Assembly (NCBI RefSeq): GCF_023147585.1 | Contig: NZ_JAHXOZ010000002.1 | Location: 134,415-198,414, forward strand | Reading direction: 5' to 3' | Length of the DNA: 64,000 nt | From: Micrococcus sp. EYE_212 | GTDB lineage: Bacteria; Actinomycetota; Actinomycetes; Actinomycetales; Micrococcaceae | Part shown: positions 1 through 8,436 of the stretch, piece after piece | Numbering within the stretch: the stretch's first letter is position 1 | How the letters are laid out: each line of letters begins with the position of its first letter | The notes under the pieces: generated by a model | Seen by the model: the letters and a program-made list of their open reading frames with translations, nothing else | Database searches by the model: none | Told to the model about the DNA's origin: nothing | Program-made: the position numbers and the translations under genes

Positions 1-66
1 GCGAGCACGGCGCCCCTGCCGGCCGCGCCCGAGCCCACCCTGCGTCCCGGCCTCGAGGAGGCGGAC

Positions 67-357
67 GTGACCCCGGGCATCGAGGGGTTCCTGTTCACCG
101 CCCTCATGGTGGCCATGGCCGTCATCGTGCTGCGGCTCATGGTCCGCTCCGTGCGCCGCGTGCAGCAGCGCTCCCCGCAGGCCGAGGCCATGCTCGTGGA
201 CCGGCACCAGCGGCACCTCCCGGAGGAGGTCCGGGAGGGCGGCGAGCACCTGGACGCCGACGCCGAGGACCGCCTCGAGCGCCTCCGCGCCAAGTACCCC
301 GGCTACCTCGCCGAGCCCACCCCGGAGCCGAAGGCGCCGGACACCGGACGCCCCTGA
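67..357 (+). CDS. Small membrane protein of unknown function (Rv1083-like by position)
   Basis: A 96-residue protein with one hydrophobic segment at about residues 8-26, followed by a basic stretch and a charged, Pro/Glu-rich cytoplasmic-looking tail. The GTG start is preceded by GAGGAG at 55-60 with a 6-nt spacer, which is why it was chosen. The same frame stays open to the left edge, so an upstream start cannot be excluded. In mycobacteria a small protein of similar size (Rv1083) lies between mca and hemolysin III/cis-prenyltransferase genes, and here it also precedes those two. Function is unknown; a single-pass membrane protein is all the sequence supports. Confidence 0.6.
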   Translation: MTPGIEGFLFTALMVAMAVIVLRLMVRSVRRVQQRSPQAEAMLVDRHQRHLPEEVREGGEHLDADAEDRLERLRAKYPGYLAEPTPEPKAPDTGRP

Positions 358-399
358 CCCACGCGTCGTCCCCCAGGACGCGGGAGCCGCCGTCGCCGC

Positions 400-1128
400 T
401 CAGCGCGCGGCCAGGACCACCATCATGATGGCCACGAAGTGGCACACGAACCCGCCCACCGTGAACACGTGGAAGAGCTCGTGGAAGCCGAACCACTCAC
501 GGTGGATCGTGGGCGCCTTCAGGGCGTAGAACACGGCCCCCACGATGTACGCCGCGCCGCCGGCGCACACGAGGACGGCGGCGGGCACGCTCGCGGCGAA
601 GAAGTCGCCGATGAACAGCAGCGCCGCCAGGCCCAGGAGCACGTACACGGGCGTGTACAGCCAGCGCGGCGCGTCCGTCCACACGACGCGGAACGCGACG
701 CCGGCCACCGCGCCCACCCACACGAGCGTGAGCAGCAGCCGGGCCGTGTCCGGCGGCAGCATCGCCAGCGCGAGCGGCGTGTACGTCCCGGAGATCACGA
801 GCATGATGTTCGTGTGGTCCAGCCGCTTGAGCACGCGGGAGACCGTCTCGTTCCACTGGATGAGGTGGTAGGTGGCCGAGACGCCGAACAGCAGCAGCCC
901 GGTGATCACGTAGACCACGCACGCGGCGCGCAGGTGCGGCGGCGCCAGGGCGATCAGCACGATGCCCGCCACGAGCACGAGCGGGGCCATCACCGCGTGC
1001 ACCCAGCCGCGCAGCCGCGGCTTGTACAGGGGGTGCTCGGGGTCGCGGACCCGTTCGATCCGCCAGCGCGGGGGTCGGGGCCGGGTGGTGGCGTCCGTGC
1101 GGGGCGTCGCGTCGTCCATGCCCTCCAT
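400..1128 (-). CDS. trhA: Hemolysin III / TrhA family membrane protein
   Basis: A 242-residue multi-pass membrane protein of the HlyIII/PAQR family. After a charged N-terminus (about 1-42) come roughly seven hydrophobic segments. Family hallmarks are visible: SATYH near residue 105, a following segment with LDHTNI, and the C-terminal EWFGFHELFHVF stretch whose histidines are the conserved putative metal ligands. Members are linked to membrane homeostasis; the hemolysin name is historical. It is divergent from the cis-prenyltransferase gene, the same pairing as Rv1085c/Rv1086. The start has AGGAGG close upstream. Family assignment is firm, precise role is not. Confidence 0.9.
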   Translation of the reverse strand: MEGMDDATPRTDATTRPRPPRWRIERVRDPEHPLYKPRLRGWVHAVMAPLVLVAGIVLIALAPPHLRAACVVYVITGLLLFGVSATYHLIQWNETVSRVLKRLDHTNIMLVISGTYTPLALAMLPPDTARLLLTLVWVGAVAGVAFRVVWTDAPRWLYTPVYVLLGLAALLFIGDFFAASVPAAVLVCAGGAAYIVGAVFYALKAPTIHREWFGFHELFHVFTVGGFVCHFVAIMMVVLAAR

Positions 1129-1244
1129 CTTCCTCCTCTGCCGGTGGTGCCGCCTCCAGGGACCTCCGAGGCGGACGCACGTATCCTGAGACCTCCGGAA
1201 CCTGCCGCCCGGCCCCTCGGCCGGCCGTGAAAGCGAGGTGCGCC

Positions 1245-2018
1245 GTGCGCCAGCCCGACGTCTTCTACCGCCTGTACGAGCGGCGACTGGCCCGCGGCCT
1301 GGACGCGGAGCGCCTCCCGCACCACGTGGGCGTGCTCGTGGACGGCAACCGCCGCTGGGCCCGCGCGTTCGGCGCCAGCACGCAGGAGGGGCACCAGGCC
1401 GGTGCGGAGCGGATCCTGGACTTCATCGGGTGGTGCGACGACGTCGGGGTGCCCGTGGTGACCCTGTACATGCTCTCCACCGAGAACCTCAGCCGCCCCG
1501 AGGAGGAGCTCGCGCCCCTGCTGGAGATCATCATGTCCACCGCCGAGCGCCTCGCCGAGCCGACCGAGGGCCGGCGGCCCGTGCGCGTGCAGCCGGTGGG
1601 CGCCGTGGACCTGCTCCCGCCCGGCATGGCCCGGCGGCTGCGCGCCCTCGCGGAGCGCACGCAGGGGCACGACGGGGTGCACGTGAACGTGGCGGTGGGC
1701 TACGGGGGCCGGCTCGAGATCGTGGACGCGGTGCGCGAGCTGCTGCGCGAGGCCGACGCCGAGGGCCGCTCTGCCGCGGACGTGGCCGCCGAGCTGACGG
1801 TGGACAAGATCTCCTCGCGCCTCTACACCCGCGGCCAGCCGGACCCGGACCTGGTGATCCGCACCTCGGGTGAGCAGCGGCTCTCCGGCTTCCTCACGTG
1901 GCAGTCCGCGTACTCGGAGTTCTACTTCTGCGAGGCCATGTGGCCCGCGTTCCGCCGCGTGGACTTCCTGCGTGCCCTGCGCGACTACGGCTCGCGGCAG
2001 CGTCGCTTCGGCGCCTGA
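1245..2018 (+). CDS. uppS: Short-chain cis-prenyltransferase (UppS family, Rv1086-like)
   Basis: Condenses isopentenyl diphosphate with an allylic diphosphate in cis, feeding the polyprenyl phosphate carriers of cell-wall and glycan synthesis. The catalytic VDGNRRWAR motif lies near residue 33, with LSTEN, the GYGGR motif and the C-terminal RTSGEQRLSGFLxWQSAYSE block. The sequence resembles the mycobacterial Z-farnesyl diphosphate synthase Rv1086 more than long-chain UppS, and the hemolysin III neighbour supports that. The GTG at 1245 was chosen because GAGG (1235-1238) sits 6 nt before it; an in-frame GTG at 1227 has no such signal and would add six residues. Confidence 0.9.
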   Translation: MRQPDVFYRLYERRLARGLDAERLPHHVGVLVDGNRRWARAFGASTQEGHQAGAERILDFIGWCDDVGVPVVTLYMLSTENLSRPEEELAPLLEIIMSTAERLAEPTEGRRPVRVQPVGAVDLLPPGMARRLRALAERTQGHDGVHVNVAVGYGGRLEIVDAVRELLREADAEGRSAADVAAELTVDKISSRLYTRGQPDPDLVIRTSGEQRLSGFLTWQSAYSEFYFCEAMWPAFRRVDFLRALRDYGSRQRRFGA

Positions 2019-2052
2019 GGCGCGGCGCATCGGCCACGGTGCTGGGCACCGG

Positions 2053-2155
2053 ACCGCTGTGCCGGGCACAGTACCGCTTTGCCGGTCACCTCACCGCTGT
2101 GCTGGGCGCAGTACTGCCAAGTAAGCGGCGACCTACTTGGCAGTACTGCGCCCAG
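2053..2155. repeat. Direct and inverted repeats between uppS and rhomboid genes
   Basis: A perfect 22-bp inverted repeat (2102-2123 and 2134-2155) with a 10-nt loop lies between the convergent uppS and rhomboid genes. The left arm also belongs to an imperfect direct repeat, since 2053-2073 and 2094-2114 match at 19 of 21 positions. The arm contains the smaller palindrome GCAGTACTGC. The hairpin could terminate transcription from both sides, but there is no T tract, and the extra direct repeat suggests a repeated element rather than a simple terminator. Confidence 0.75.
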
Positions 2156-2172
2156 CGGGCGGGGGTGCTGCC

Positions 2173-2874
2173 TCAGAACCAGCGCTGCTCCGGGGCGGAG
2201 GCGAGGGCGGCGTCGTCGCGGGAGGCACGCCGCTCCAGGGCGCGGGCGGCGCGGTCCCGGCGGCCCCACCACAGCGCCAGCAGCACCCCGACGACGGCGC
2301 CGGCCAGGTGCCCCGTCCAGGACAGGCCCGGCTGGGGCAGCAGGCCGAGGAGCGAGGAGCCCAGGTGGGTGACCGCCACGACCACGGAGACCACGACGGC
2401 CAGGGCGCGCCGGGCCACGATGCCGTAGACGAGCAGGAACGCGATGAGCGCGTAGACGATGCCCGAGGCGCCGATGTGCACCCCCGGCGTGCCGATGAGC
2501 CAGGTGAGCAGGCCCGAGCCGAGCCACGAGGCGGCCAGGAGCGCGACCGGGCGGCGGGAGACGAGCGCGGCCACCGGGCCGAGGACGATCAGCGCCGTGG
2601 TGTTGCCGATCAGGTGGCCCCAGCCGGCATGGAGGATCGGGGAGAAGAGCACGCCGTCCAGGCCCGCCAGGTGGCGCGGGATCAGCCCGGCGCCGGGGAT
2701 GATCAGGCGGCCGCCCACGATCAGCACGAGCTGGGCGATCCACATGAGGACGATCAGCACGGCGGTGGGGGCGGCGGCGCGCAGCAGGCCGGCACTGGCG
2801 CGGTCGGCGCGGGAGGCGAGGCCGGCGCCGCGGGAGGACTCGGGGGACGCGAGGGGGCCGGGGGTGCTGCGCAT
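2173..2874 (-). CDS. Rhomboid family intramembrane serine protease
   Basis: A 233-residue integral membrane protein with about six hydrophobic segments. The rhomboid catalytic dyad is visible: Ser137 in GASG and His189 in SWTGHLAG. The HAGWGHLIGN motif near residues 82-91 matches the conserved HxxxxHxxxN region of the family. Such proteases cleave transmembrane substrates within the bilayer; no substrate can be named here. The ATG start has AGGAG six nt upstream. It is convergent with uppS across the palindrome at 2102-2155 and stands alone on its strand. Confidence 0.9.
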   Translation of the reverse strand: MRSTPGPLASPESSRGAGLASRADRASAGLLRAAAPTAVLIVLMWIAQLVLIVGGRLIIPGAGLIPRHLAGLDGVLFSPILHAGWGHLIGNTTALIVLGPVAALVSRRPVALLAASWLGSGLLTWLIGTPGVHIGASGIVYALIAFLLVYGIVARRALAVVVSVVVAVTHLGSSLLGLLPQPGLSWTGHLAGAVVGVLLALWWGRRDRAARALERRASRDDAALASAPEQRWF

Positions 2875-3053
2875 GGGGGCTCCTGACGGAGGACGGGGTG
2901 GGCTGGGCCCCAGTCTAGGAAGCCGACCCGGCCGGTGCCCGGATTCTTCATCCAGGGTTCACCCTCGGCGTCGCCCGCGTTCCCCGCGCGGACCTAGCGT
3001 GAGCCGCAGGCGGGCGCCGCCCGCCCTTCACCCCGGCACAGGAGGCACGCAGC

Positions 3054-4469
3054 ATGGAGCAGCAGGCGCAGACCGCGGAGACGGGCACCCGGAGCCCGCG
3101 GGGGGACAGGGCGAGCGTGGGGGAGCGCTCCTATGTGGTGGACACCTCGGTGCTCCTCTCGGATCCGCGGGCGCTGCTGCGCTTCGCCGAGCATGAGGTG
3201 ATCCTGCCGCTCGTGGTGATCTCCGAGCTCGAGGCCAAGCGTGCCGATCCGGACCTGGGCTACTTCGCGCGCACTGCGCTGCGCATCCTCGACGACCTGC
3301 GCACGCGCCACGGCGCCCTGGACCGCGACGTCCCGCTCACGCCCGAGGGCGGGACCCTGCGGGTTGAGCTGAACCACGTCTCCACGGACGTCCTGCCGTT
3401 CGGCATCCGCGGGACGGACAACGACTCGCGCATCCTCGCCGTCGCGAAGGCCTTCGCGGACGAGGGGCGGGAGGTGACCGTGGTGTCCAAGGACCTGCCG
3501 ATGCGCGTGAAGGCCGCGGCCATGGGCCTGTCCGCGGACGAGTACCGCCACGAGCTCGTGCGGGACTCGGGCTGGCGCGGCACCGTGGCCCTGCCGCTGG
3601 ACGAGGAGCGGCTCGACACGCTGTACGAGGAGGGCGTGGTCTCCCTCGAGGGCGTGCCGCTCCCGGACCTGCGCGGCACGGGTGTGGAGGAGCGCCCGGG
3701 GCAGGAGCAGCCGGGCGCCGAGAGCCTCCCGGTGAACACGGGGCTGGTGCTCTCCTCGACGCGCGGCTCCGCACTCGCCCGCGTGGTCGACGGCGGTCGG
3801 GCGCGTCTGGTGCGCGGGGACAAGGACGTGTTCGGACTGCACGGCCGCTCGGCGGAGCAGCGCCTGGCCATCGACCTGCTGATGGACTCCAGCGTCGGGA
3901 TCGTCTCGCTGGGTGGCCGCGCGGGCACGGGCAAGTCGGCCCTCGCGCTGTGCGCAGGCCTGGAGGCCGTCATGGAGCGCCGGGAGCACCGCAAGGTCGT
4001 GGTGTTCCGGCCGCTGTACGCCGTGGGCGGCCAGGAGCTCGGCTACCTGCCCGGCGGAGAGGGCGAGAAGATGGGCCCGTGGGCGCAGGCGGTGTTCGAC
4101 ACCCTCTCCGCGCTCGTCTCCCCGTCCGTGATCGATGAGGTGACGGACCGCGGGATGCTCGAGATCCTGCCGCTCACCCACATCCGCGGCCGTTCCCTGC
4201 ACGACGCGTGGGTGATCGTGGACGAGGCGCAGTCATTGGAGCGCAACGTGCTGCTGACCGTGCTGAGCCGCATGGGCAGGAACTCCAAGGTGGTGCTCAC
4301 CCACGACGTCGGCCAGCGGGACAACCTGCGCGTGGGCCGGCACGATGGGATCGCGGCCGTGGTGGAGACCCTGAAGGGGCACCCGCTGTTCGGGCACGTC
4401 ACCCTCACCCGATCCGAGCGCTCGCCGATCGCGGCGCTGGTGACCGAGCTGCTCGAGGAGGAGCGCTGA
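3054..4469 (+). CDS. phoH2: PIN domain-PhoH ATPase fusion (PhoH2)
   Basis: A 471-residue fusion of an N-terminal PIN nuclease (about 25-170) and a C-terminal PhoH P-loop ATPase (about 265-465). The PIN part begins [12 protein letters not shown] with the first acidic metal ligand at Asp30 and a later GTDNDSRIL. The ATPase has Walker [13 protein letters not shown] near 288 and Walker [13 protein letters not shown] near 387. Mycobacterial PhoH2 is described as an RNA helicase-ribonuclease. The start follows an AGGAGG about eight nt upstream, and a TAGCGT -10-like hexamer lies at 2995-3000. Its place before fumC/glpX matches Rv1095-Rv1099c. Confidence 0.93.
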   Translation: MEQQAQTAETGTRSPRGDRASVGERSYVVDTSVLLSDPRALLRFAEHEVILPLVVISELEAKRADPDLGYFARTALRILDDLRTRHGALDRDVPLTPEGGTLRVELNHVSTDVLPFGIRGTDNDSRILAVAKAFADEGREVTVVSKDLPMRVKAAAMGLSADEYRHELVRDSGWRGTVALPLDEERLDTLYEEGVVSLEGVPLPDLRGTGVEERPGQEQPGAESLPVNTGLVLSSTRGSALARVVDGGRARLVRGDKDVFGLHGRSAEQRLAIDLLMDSSVGIVSLGGRAGTGKSALALCAGLEAVMERREHRKVVVFRPLYAVGGQELGYLPGGEGEKMGPWAQAVFDTLSALVSPSVIDEVTDRGMLEILPLTHIRGRSLHDAWVIVDEAQSLERNVLLTVLSRMGRNSKVVLTHDVGQRDNLRVGRHDGIAAVVETLKGHPLFGHVTLTRSERSPIAALVTELLEEER

Positions 4470-4496
4470 GCGGGAGGCCGCGCCGGAGATGACAGA

Positions 4497-4523
4497 GGGG
4501 CCGCTGCACAAGGCAGCGGCCCC
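4497..4523 (+). terminator. Hairpin terminator after phoH2
   Basis: A perfect 11-bp stem, GGGGCCGCTGC with its complement, closes a 5-nt ACAAG loop 27 nt after the phoH2 stop codon. There is no T run, as is common in very GC-rich actinobacteria. Confidence 0.75.
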
Positions 4524-4820
4524 AACGGCGGGGGTGCTCGGCCCCGCGGAGGGGGGATTGGGGACCGAGGAAGCCCGCCACCATGGCCCCTCAAAAACGG
4601 GATCGGGGCCATGGAGTCTCAGGAATGATCCGACCCTGGGGCCTGACCATCACTGAACTGTAGCCCCACTCTTGCGGGGGACGCAACGTTGTGTTCCGTA
4701 TGTGAGAGAGCTGACGGCGGGCCGGGAGAAGTGCGGCGCATCGGGATCCGCGGCCTGTGGATGAGCGGGTGCGCGCCAGGGAGACGGCCCTACGCTGGGC
4801 CGGGGAGGGGGGTGGTCCGC
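4524..4820. other. Non-coding spacer with a CCATGGCCCC palindrome
   Basis: The gap between phoH2 and the prepilin peptidase gene is about 350 nt including the terminator. No convincing gene was found. It contains an inverted repeat, 4581-4590 against 4605-4614, around a relatively A-rich 14-nt loop. A TACGCT hexamer at 4791-4796 is a plausible -10 element for the next gene. Nothing else stands out. Confidence 0.5.
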
Positions 4821-5330
4821 ATGGGCTGGTGGGCGTGGGCGGTGGCTGCCGGGCACATCACGACGGCGGCGGTGTGGGTGCTGGCCGTCGCGTGGTTCGC
4901 GCTGTGCTGCGCGGTGCTCGTGCGGACGGACCTGCGGGAGCACCGGCTGCCGAATCGCTGGACCCTGCGGCTCGCGCTGGGCGGGCTCGTGGGGATGGCC
5001 GGGGGAGCGGCGCTCGCGGGACGGTGGGACCTCGTGGCGGGCGGCATGCTCGGCGGGCTCGGCTACGCCGTGGCGATGTTCGTGCTGCATCTGCTCAGCG
5101 GAGGCGGCCTCGGCATGGGCGACGTGAAGCTCGCCGCGGGCCTGGGCCTCTACACGGGCGTGGCCGGCGGGCCGGCCGCCGTGGTGGCGGCCGGCGTCGG
5201 GGCGATCCTGCTGGGCGGGCTCACAGCGCTCGTGCTGGTGGCGCTGCGGCGGGCGAGCCGGTCCACTGCGCTGCCGTTCGGGCCGGCGATGGTGGCGGCG
5301 GCCGTCGGGGTGCTGGTGATGGTCCGCTGA
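4821..5330 (+). CDS. A24-family prepilin peptidase
   Basis: A 169-residue, almost wholly hydrophobic aspartyl protease of the type IV prepilin peptidase family, expected to cut leader peptides of type IV pilin-like proteins at the membrane. The two catalytic aspartates are Asp37 in RTDLREHRLPN and Asp101 in GLGMGDVKLAA. The protein lacks the N-terminal methyltransferase domain of long PilD enzymes, as in compact actinobacterial Flp/Tad-type peptidases. The ATG at 4821 follows a GGAGG-like tract; an upstream in-frame TTG at 4689 would add an implausible polar extension. No pilin gene is in view. Confidence 0.85.
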   Translation: MGWWAWAVAAGHITTAAVWVLAVAWFALCCAVLVRTDLREHRLPNRWTLRLALGGLVGMAGGAALAGRWDLVAGGMLGGLGYAVAMFVLHLLSGGGLGMGDVKLAAGLGLYTGVAGGPAAVVAAGVGAILLGGLTALVLVALRRASRSTALPFGPAMVAAAVGVLVMVR

Positions 5331-5338
5331 GAGTCCTG

Positions 5339-5382
5339 ACGACGTCCAGGGGGCGCGGCTCAGACTGGCGCCCGGACGTCGT
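5339..5382 (+). terminator. Two-step hairpin after prepilin peptidase
   Basis: ACGACGTCC at 5339-5347 pairs with 5374-5382, and inside it GGGCGC (5351-5356) pairs with GCGCCC (5368-5373). It starts nine nt after the stop codon of the prepilin peptidase gene. Confidence 0.6.
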
Positions 5383-5463
5383 GGTCGGTCACGGTGGGTC
5401 CTTGAGAGACTCTTCGGCGCGGCCACCACAGATGCCAGAGTCGCCGACACCCCGACGCACAGC

Positions 5464-5494
5464 GAAGGCCACCCCCCGCCGGGAGGTGGCCTTC
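5464..5494 (-). terminator. Hairpin terminator after fumC
   Basis: A perfect 10-bp stem (5464-5473 with 5485-5494) around an 11-nt C/G-rich loop, 44 nt beyond the fumC stop codon on the minus strand. Confidence 0.65.
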
Positions 5495-5537
5495 GTCGTC
5501 GTGGGTCAGGGCAGCGGCGCTCAGCCGCCCGGGAGGA

Positions 5538-6959
5538 TCACTCCGGGTGCGTCATGGACATGGTGTCCAGGGCCTTGTCGAGCTGCTCCTCGGTGACCTC
5601 GCCGCGCTCCACGTAGCCGAGGTCCACCACGGCCTCGCGCACGGTCATCTTGTTCTTCACCGAGTGCTTGGCGATCGCGGCGGCGGCCTCGTAGCCGATC
5701 ACCTTGTTCAGCGGGGTGACGATGGACGGGGAGGCGCCGGCCAGGAAGGTGCAGCGCTCCTCGTTGGCCTCGAGGCCGTCGATCATCTTGTCCGCCATCA
5801 CGCGGGCGGTGTTGGCCAGCAGGCGGATGGACTCGAGCAGGTTGGCGGCCATCACGGGGATGCCCACGTTCAGCTCGAACGCGCCGTTGGTGGAGGAGAG
5901 GGCGATCGTGGTGTCGTTGCCGATCACCTGGGCGCACACCATGATGGCGGCCTCGCAGATCACGGGGTTGACCTTGCCCGGCATGATCGAGGAGCCCGGC
6001 TGCAGGTCCGGGATCGCGATCTCGCCGAGGCCGGTGTTGGGGCCGGAGCCCATCCAGCGCAGGTCGTTGTTGATCTTCATGATCGAGTAGGCGATGTTGC
6101 GCAGCTGGCCGGAGGCCTCGATCAGGCCGTCGCGGTTGGCCTGCGCCTCGAAGTGGTCGCGGGCCTCGGTGATCGGCAGGCCGGTCTCCTCGGCGAGCAG
6201 CTCGATCACGCGGGCGGAGAAGCCCTTCGGGGTGTTGATGCCGGTGCCGACGGCGGTGCCGCCGAGGGGCACCTCGGCCACGCGGGGCAGGGAGGCGTCG
6301 ATGCGCTCGATGCCGTAGCGCACCTGGGCGGCGTAGCCGCCGAACTCCTGGCCCAGGGTCACCGGGGTCGCGTCCATGAGGTGGGTGCGGCCGGACTTCA
6401 CGATGCCGGAGAACGCCTCGGCCTTCTTCTCCAGCGAGGCGGCCAGGTGGTCCAGGGCCGGCTTCAGGTCGTTGATCAGCGCGCCGGTCACGGCCACGTG
6501 CACGGAGGTGGGGAACACGTCGTTGGAGGACTGCGAGGCGTTCACGTGGTCGTTCGGGTGGACGGTCTCCTCGGAGCCGGCCGCCTGGAGCGACTGCGTG
6601 GCGAGGTTCGCGAGCACCTCGTTGGTGTTCATGTTCGAGGAGGTGCCGGAGCCGGTCTGGAACACGTCGATCGGGTACTGGTCGTCGTGCTCGCCGGCGA
6701 TCACCTCGTCCGCGGCGGCCACGATCGCGTCCGCGCGCTCCTGGGAGATGATCCCGAGCTCGGCGTTCGCCTTCGCGGCGGCCTTCTTGATCTGGGCCAG
6801 CGCGTGGATGTGGGCGGGCTCGAGGGTCTTGCCGGAGATCGGGAAGTTCTCCACGGCGCGCTGCGTCTGGGCGCTGTAGAGCGCGTCGACCGGGACCTTC
6901 ACCTCGCCCATGGTGTCGTGCTCGATGCGGAACTGCGGCTCACTGTTCTGTGCGGTCAT
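5538..6959 (-). CDS. fumC: Class II fumarate hydratase
   Basis: Interconverts fumarate and malate in the TCA cycle. The 473-residue length is normal for the iron-independent homotetrameric class. The superfamily signature [11 protein letters not shown] lies near residues 318-330, with [15 protein letters not shown] near 105 and [17 protein letters not shown] near 190. The ATG is preceded by TAGGAT and then six nt, with no Shine-Dalgarno, suggesting leaderless initiation. The order phoH2, fumC, glpX, DUF4245 resembles mycobacteria, though here carbonic anhydrase lies in between. Confidence 0.95.
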   Translation of the reverse strand: MTAQNSEPQFRIEHDTMGEVKVPVDALYSAQTQRAVENFPISGKTLEPAHIHALAQIKKAAAKANAELGIISQERADAIVAAADEVIAGEHDDQYPIDVFQTGSGTSSNMNTNEVLANLATQSLQAAGSEETVHPNDHVNASQSSNDVFPTSVHVAVTGALINDLKPALDHLAASLEKKAEAFSGIVKSGRTHLMDATPVTLGQEFGGYAAQVRYGIERIDASLPRVAEVPLGGTAVGTGINTPKGFSARVIELLAEETGLPITEARDHFEAQANRDGLIEASGQLRNIAYSIMKINNDLRWMGSGPNTGLGEIAIPDLQPGSSIMPGKVNPVICEAAIMVCAQVIGNDTTIALSSTNGAFELNVGIPVMAANLLESIRLLANTARVMADKMIDGLEANEERCTFLAGASPSIVTPLNKVIGYEAAAAIAKHSVKNKMTVREAVVDLGYVERGEVTEEQLDKALDTMSMTHPE

Positions 6960-6965
6960 GCCGCC

Positions 6966-6971
6966 ATCCTA
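6966..6971 (-). promoter_or_regulatory. -10 element for leaderless fumC
   Basis: TAGGAT on the minus strand, six nt before the fumC ATG. The spacing puts the expected transcription start at or next to the start codon. Confidence 0.6.
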
Positions 6972-7002
6972 GTTCTCGGGCCCTACCGCGCACCGTCTTT
7001 CG

Positions 7003-7072
7003 CTTTCGCTCGGGAAACCGTCGTCTCGCCGTCACGACGGCGACGGGGAGACGACGATCTCCCGAACGGAAG
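7003..7072. repeat. Imperfect long palindrome, family member 1
   Basis: The left arm begins CTTTCGCTCGGGAAACCGTC; its reverse complement recurs on the right up to 7072 with a few mismatches and a 6-nt insertion. It lies between fumC and the carbonic anhydrase gene, just past the latter's stop. The arms share the TTTCGCT-GGGAAA-CGTCG core with the palindrome at 9475-9542. Confidence 0.7.
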
Positions 7073-7081
7073 TGCCGGGGC

Positions 7082-7744
7082 TCAGACCTCGAGGTCGCCG
7101 AGCACGCGGCCGGGCTGCGCGGTGCCCTCGGCCAGCGAGTAGGTCAGGCCGACGACGGCGGCGCGCCCGTCCCGGACGGCGCGGTACAGGGAGCGCGAGC
7201 TCTCCACGAGGCGGTCGCAGGTCTGGTCCACGTGCTCCGCGACCGTGCCGTCCACGTCCGTCACGCCGGCGCGCTGCGCGGCGAACACGGACGGGGTGAT
7301 GCGCTCCACGAGCGAGCGGATGAAGCCGGCCGGCATCGTCCCGGTCTCGTAGGCCTCGACGGCGGCGGTCACCGCGCCGCACGAGTCGTGGCCGAGCACC
7401 ACCACGAGCGGGATGTCCAGGACGTCCACGGCGTACTCGAGCGTGCCGAGCACGGCGTCGTCGATGACCTGGCCCGCCGTGCGGATGACGAACACGTCGC
7501 CGAGGCCCACGTCGAAGATGATCTCCGCGGCGAGGCGGGAGTCGGAGCAGCCGAAGATCGCCGCGATGGGCTCCTGCCCGGCGGTCAGGTGGGAGCGGCG
7601 CTCGGCGTCCTGGTTGGGATGGCCGGGGTCGCCCTCCACGAACCGGCGGTTGCCCTCCTGCAGGAGGCGCCAGGCCTCGGCCGGGGTGTGCGGGCGCCGG
7701 GCCATCGGGGCCGCGGCGGCGGCGGGCTTCTGGGGGGTGGTCAT
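7082..7744 (-). CDS. Beta-class carbonic anhydrase
   Basis: Hydrates CO2 reversibly to bicarbonate. The 220-residue protein has all four expected zinc-site residues: Cys66 and Asp68 in GCSDSR, then His119 and Cys122 in GHDSCG. The first 20 residues are Ala/Pro-rich and look like a flexible tail. The ATG overlaps the stop of the upstream DUF4245 gene as ATGA, with AAGGAG five nt before it, so the two genes are probably co-transcribed and translationally coupled. Confidence in the family is high; a physiological role such as bicarbonate supply is inferred. Confidence 0.93.
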   Translation of the reverse strand: MTTPQKPAAAAAPMARRPHTPAEAWRLLQEGNRRFVEGDPGHPNQDAERRSHLTAGQEPIAAIFGCSDSRLAAEIIFDVGLGDVFVIRTAGQVIDDAVLGTLEYAVDVLDIPLVVVLGHDSCGAVTAAVEAYETGTMPAGFIRSLVERITPSVFAAQRAGVTDVDGTVAEHVDQTCDRLVESSRSLYRAVRDGRAAVVGLTYSLAEGTAQPGRVLGDLEV

Positions 7745-8343
7745 CGGATCTCCTTTGCGACGGCGCGGGCCAGGTCTTCCAGGACCTCGCGTCCGCCGGT
7801 GGTGGTCAGCACCACGATGCTGCCGTCCACCTCGGCCACGAAGTGCTGCTCGGCGGACTCCTTGGGCTCCATGTGCTGCCACGTGATCCCGTCCACGTCC
7901 ACGGACTCCTCGGCCGGGGCGGTGCCCACGCGGAGCGCGAGCCAGGTGGGGTCGGCGTCCGCGGTCTGCCGCAGCCCGGCGAACACGGTGTCCGTCACCA
8001 CCCAGCCGACGTCCCACGTCTGCAGCCCGTCCATCGGCTGCAGTCGGGCGTAGTTGGCGTACCAGGGCTCCGGGACCTCGGGGGCCAGGGCCGGGAGGGC
8101 GCCGTCGTCGTGAGGGACCGTGGCGGCGGCCTCCGCCACGTCCACCCGGTCCCCGGGAGCGCGCGGCGCGGGGTTCGGGTTGAGCGCGACCACCACGAGC
8201 ACGAGGGCGAGGGTGGCGAGCACCGAGAGCAGCATGCCGATCCACGGCTGGTTGGCCCGCTGCGCCTGCTTGGCGGTCAGGACGGGGCGGGGCGCCGGCG
8301 CGGCCGGTGCGGTCTCGGGTGCGGGGGAGCTCACCCGAGGCAT
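7741..8343 (-). CDS. DUF4245 membrane-anchored protein
   Basis: A 200-residue protein with a Pro/Ala-rich N-terminus, one transmembrane segment at about 35-54 and an extracytoplasmic domain. It matches actinobacterial DUF4245 (the Rv1100 position beside glpX), whose function is unknown. Typical features are the PWYANYARL region and the WQHMEPKESAEQHF stretch. It is divergent from glpX and overlaps the carbonic anhydrase start by four bases. The ATG at 8343 was chosen as the first with a weak GGGAG upstream; GTG at 8334 is an alternative. Confidence 0.75.
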   Translation of the reverse strand: MPRVSSPAPETAPAAPAPRPVLTAKQAQRANQPWIGMLLSVLATLALVLVVVALNPNPAPRAPGDRVDVAEAAATVPHDDGALPALAPEVPEPWYANYARLQPMDGLQTWDVGWVVTDTVFAGLRQTADADPTWLALRVGTAPAEESVDVDGITWQHMEPKESAEQHFVAEVDGSIVVLTTTGGREVLEDLARAVAKEIR

Positions 8344-8359
8344 TCTGCCACTCCCGCCG

Positions 8360-8365
8360 TAGGAT
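8360..8365 (+). promoter_or_regulatory. -10 element upstream of glpX
   Basis: TAGGAT about 70 nt before the glpX ATG, which has its own GGAG ribosome-binding site. Predicted from the hexamer only. Confidence 0.4.
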
Positions 8366-8436
8366 GACGGGGAGGGCAGAGCTGCCCACACGCCAGTCCG
8401 CAGCGACGGCGCACCGCGAGAAGGATCGGAGACACG

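Noticed and set aside
2-70. End of an upstream gene in frame 2 stopping at TGA 68-70
   Set aside because: The 22 codons are Arg/Pro-rich in the manner of a shadow frame, and too little is visible to support a gene.
4689-4820. TTG 4689 as start of the prepilin peptidase
   Set aside because: It would add a polar Cys/Arg-rich 44-residue segment unlike the family and lies upstream of the likely -10 element at 4791.
5547-7142. Long plus-strand open frame opposite fumC
   Set aside because: It is an antisense shadow caused by high GC. Its Val/Gly/His-rich translation has no recognisable domain, while fumC on the other strand is fully conserved. The same applies to long frames opposite manA/LCP/purEK (11154-13421), the ABC exporter (30310-32523) and rsmA to the ABC-F gene (32788-36039).
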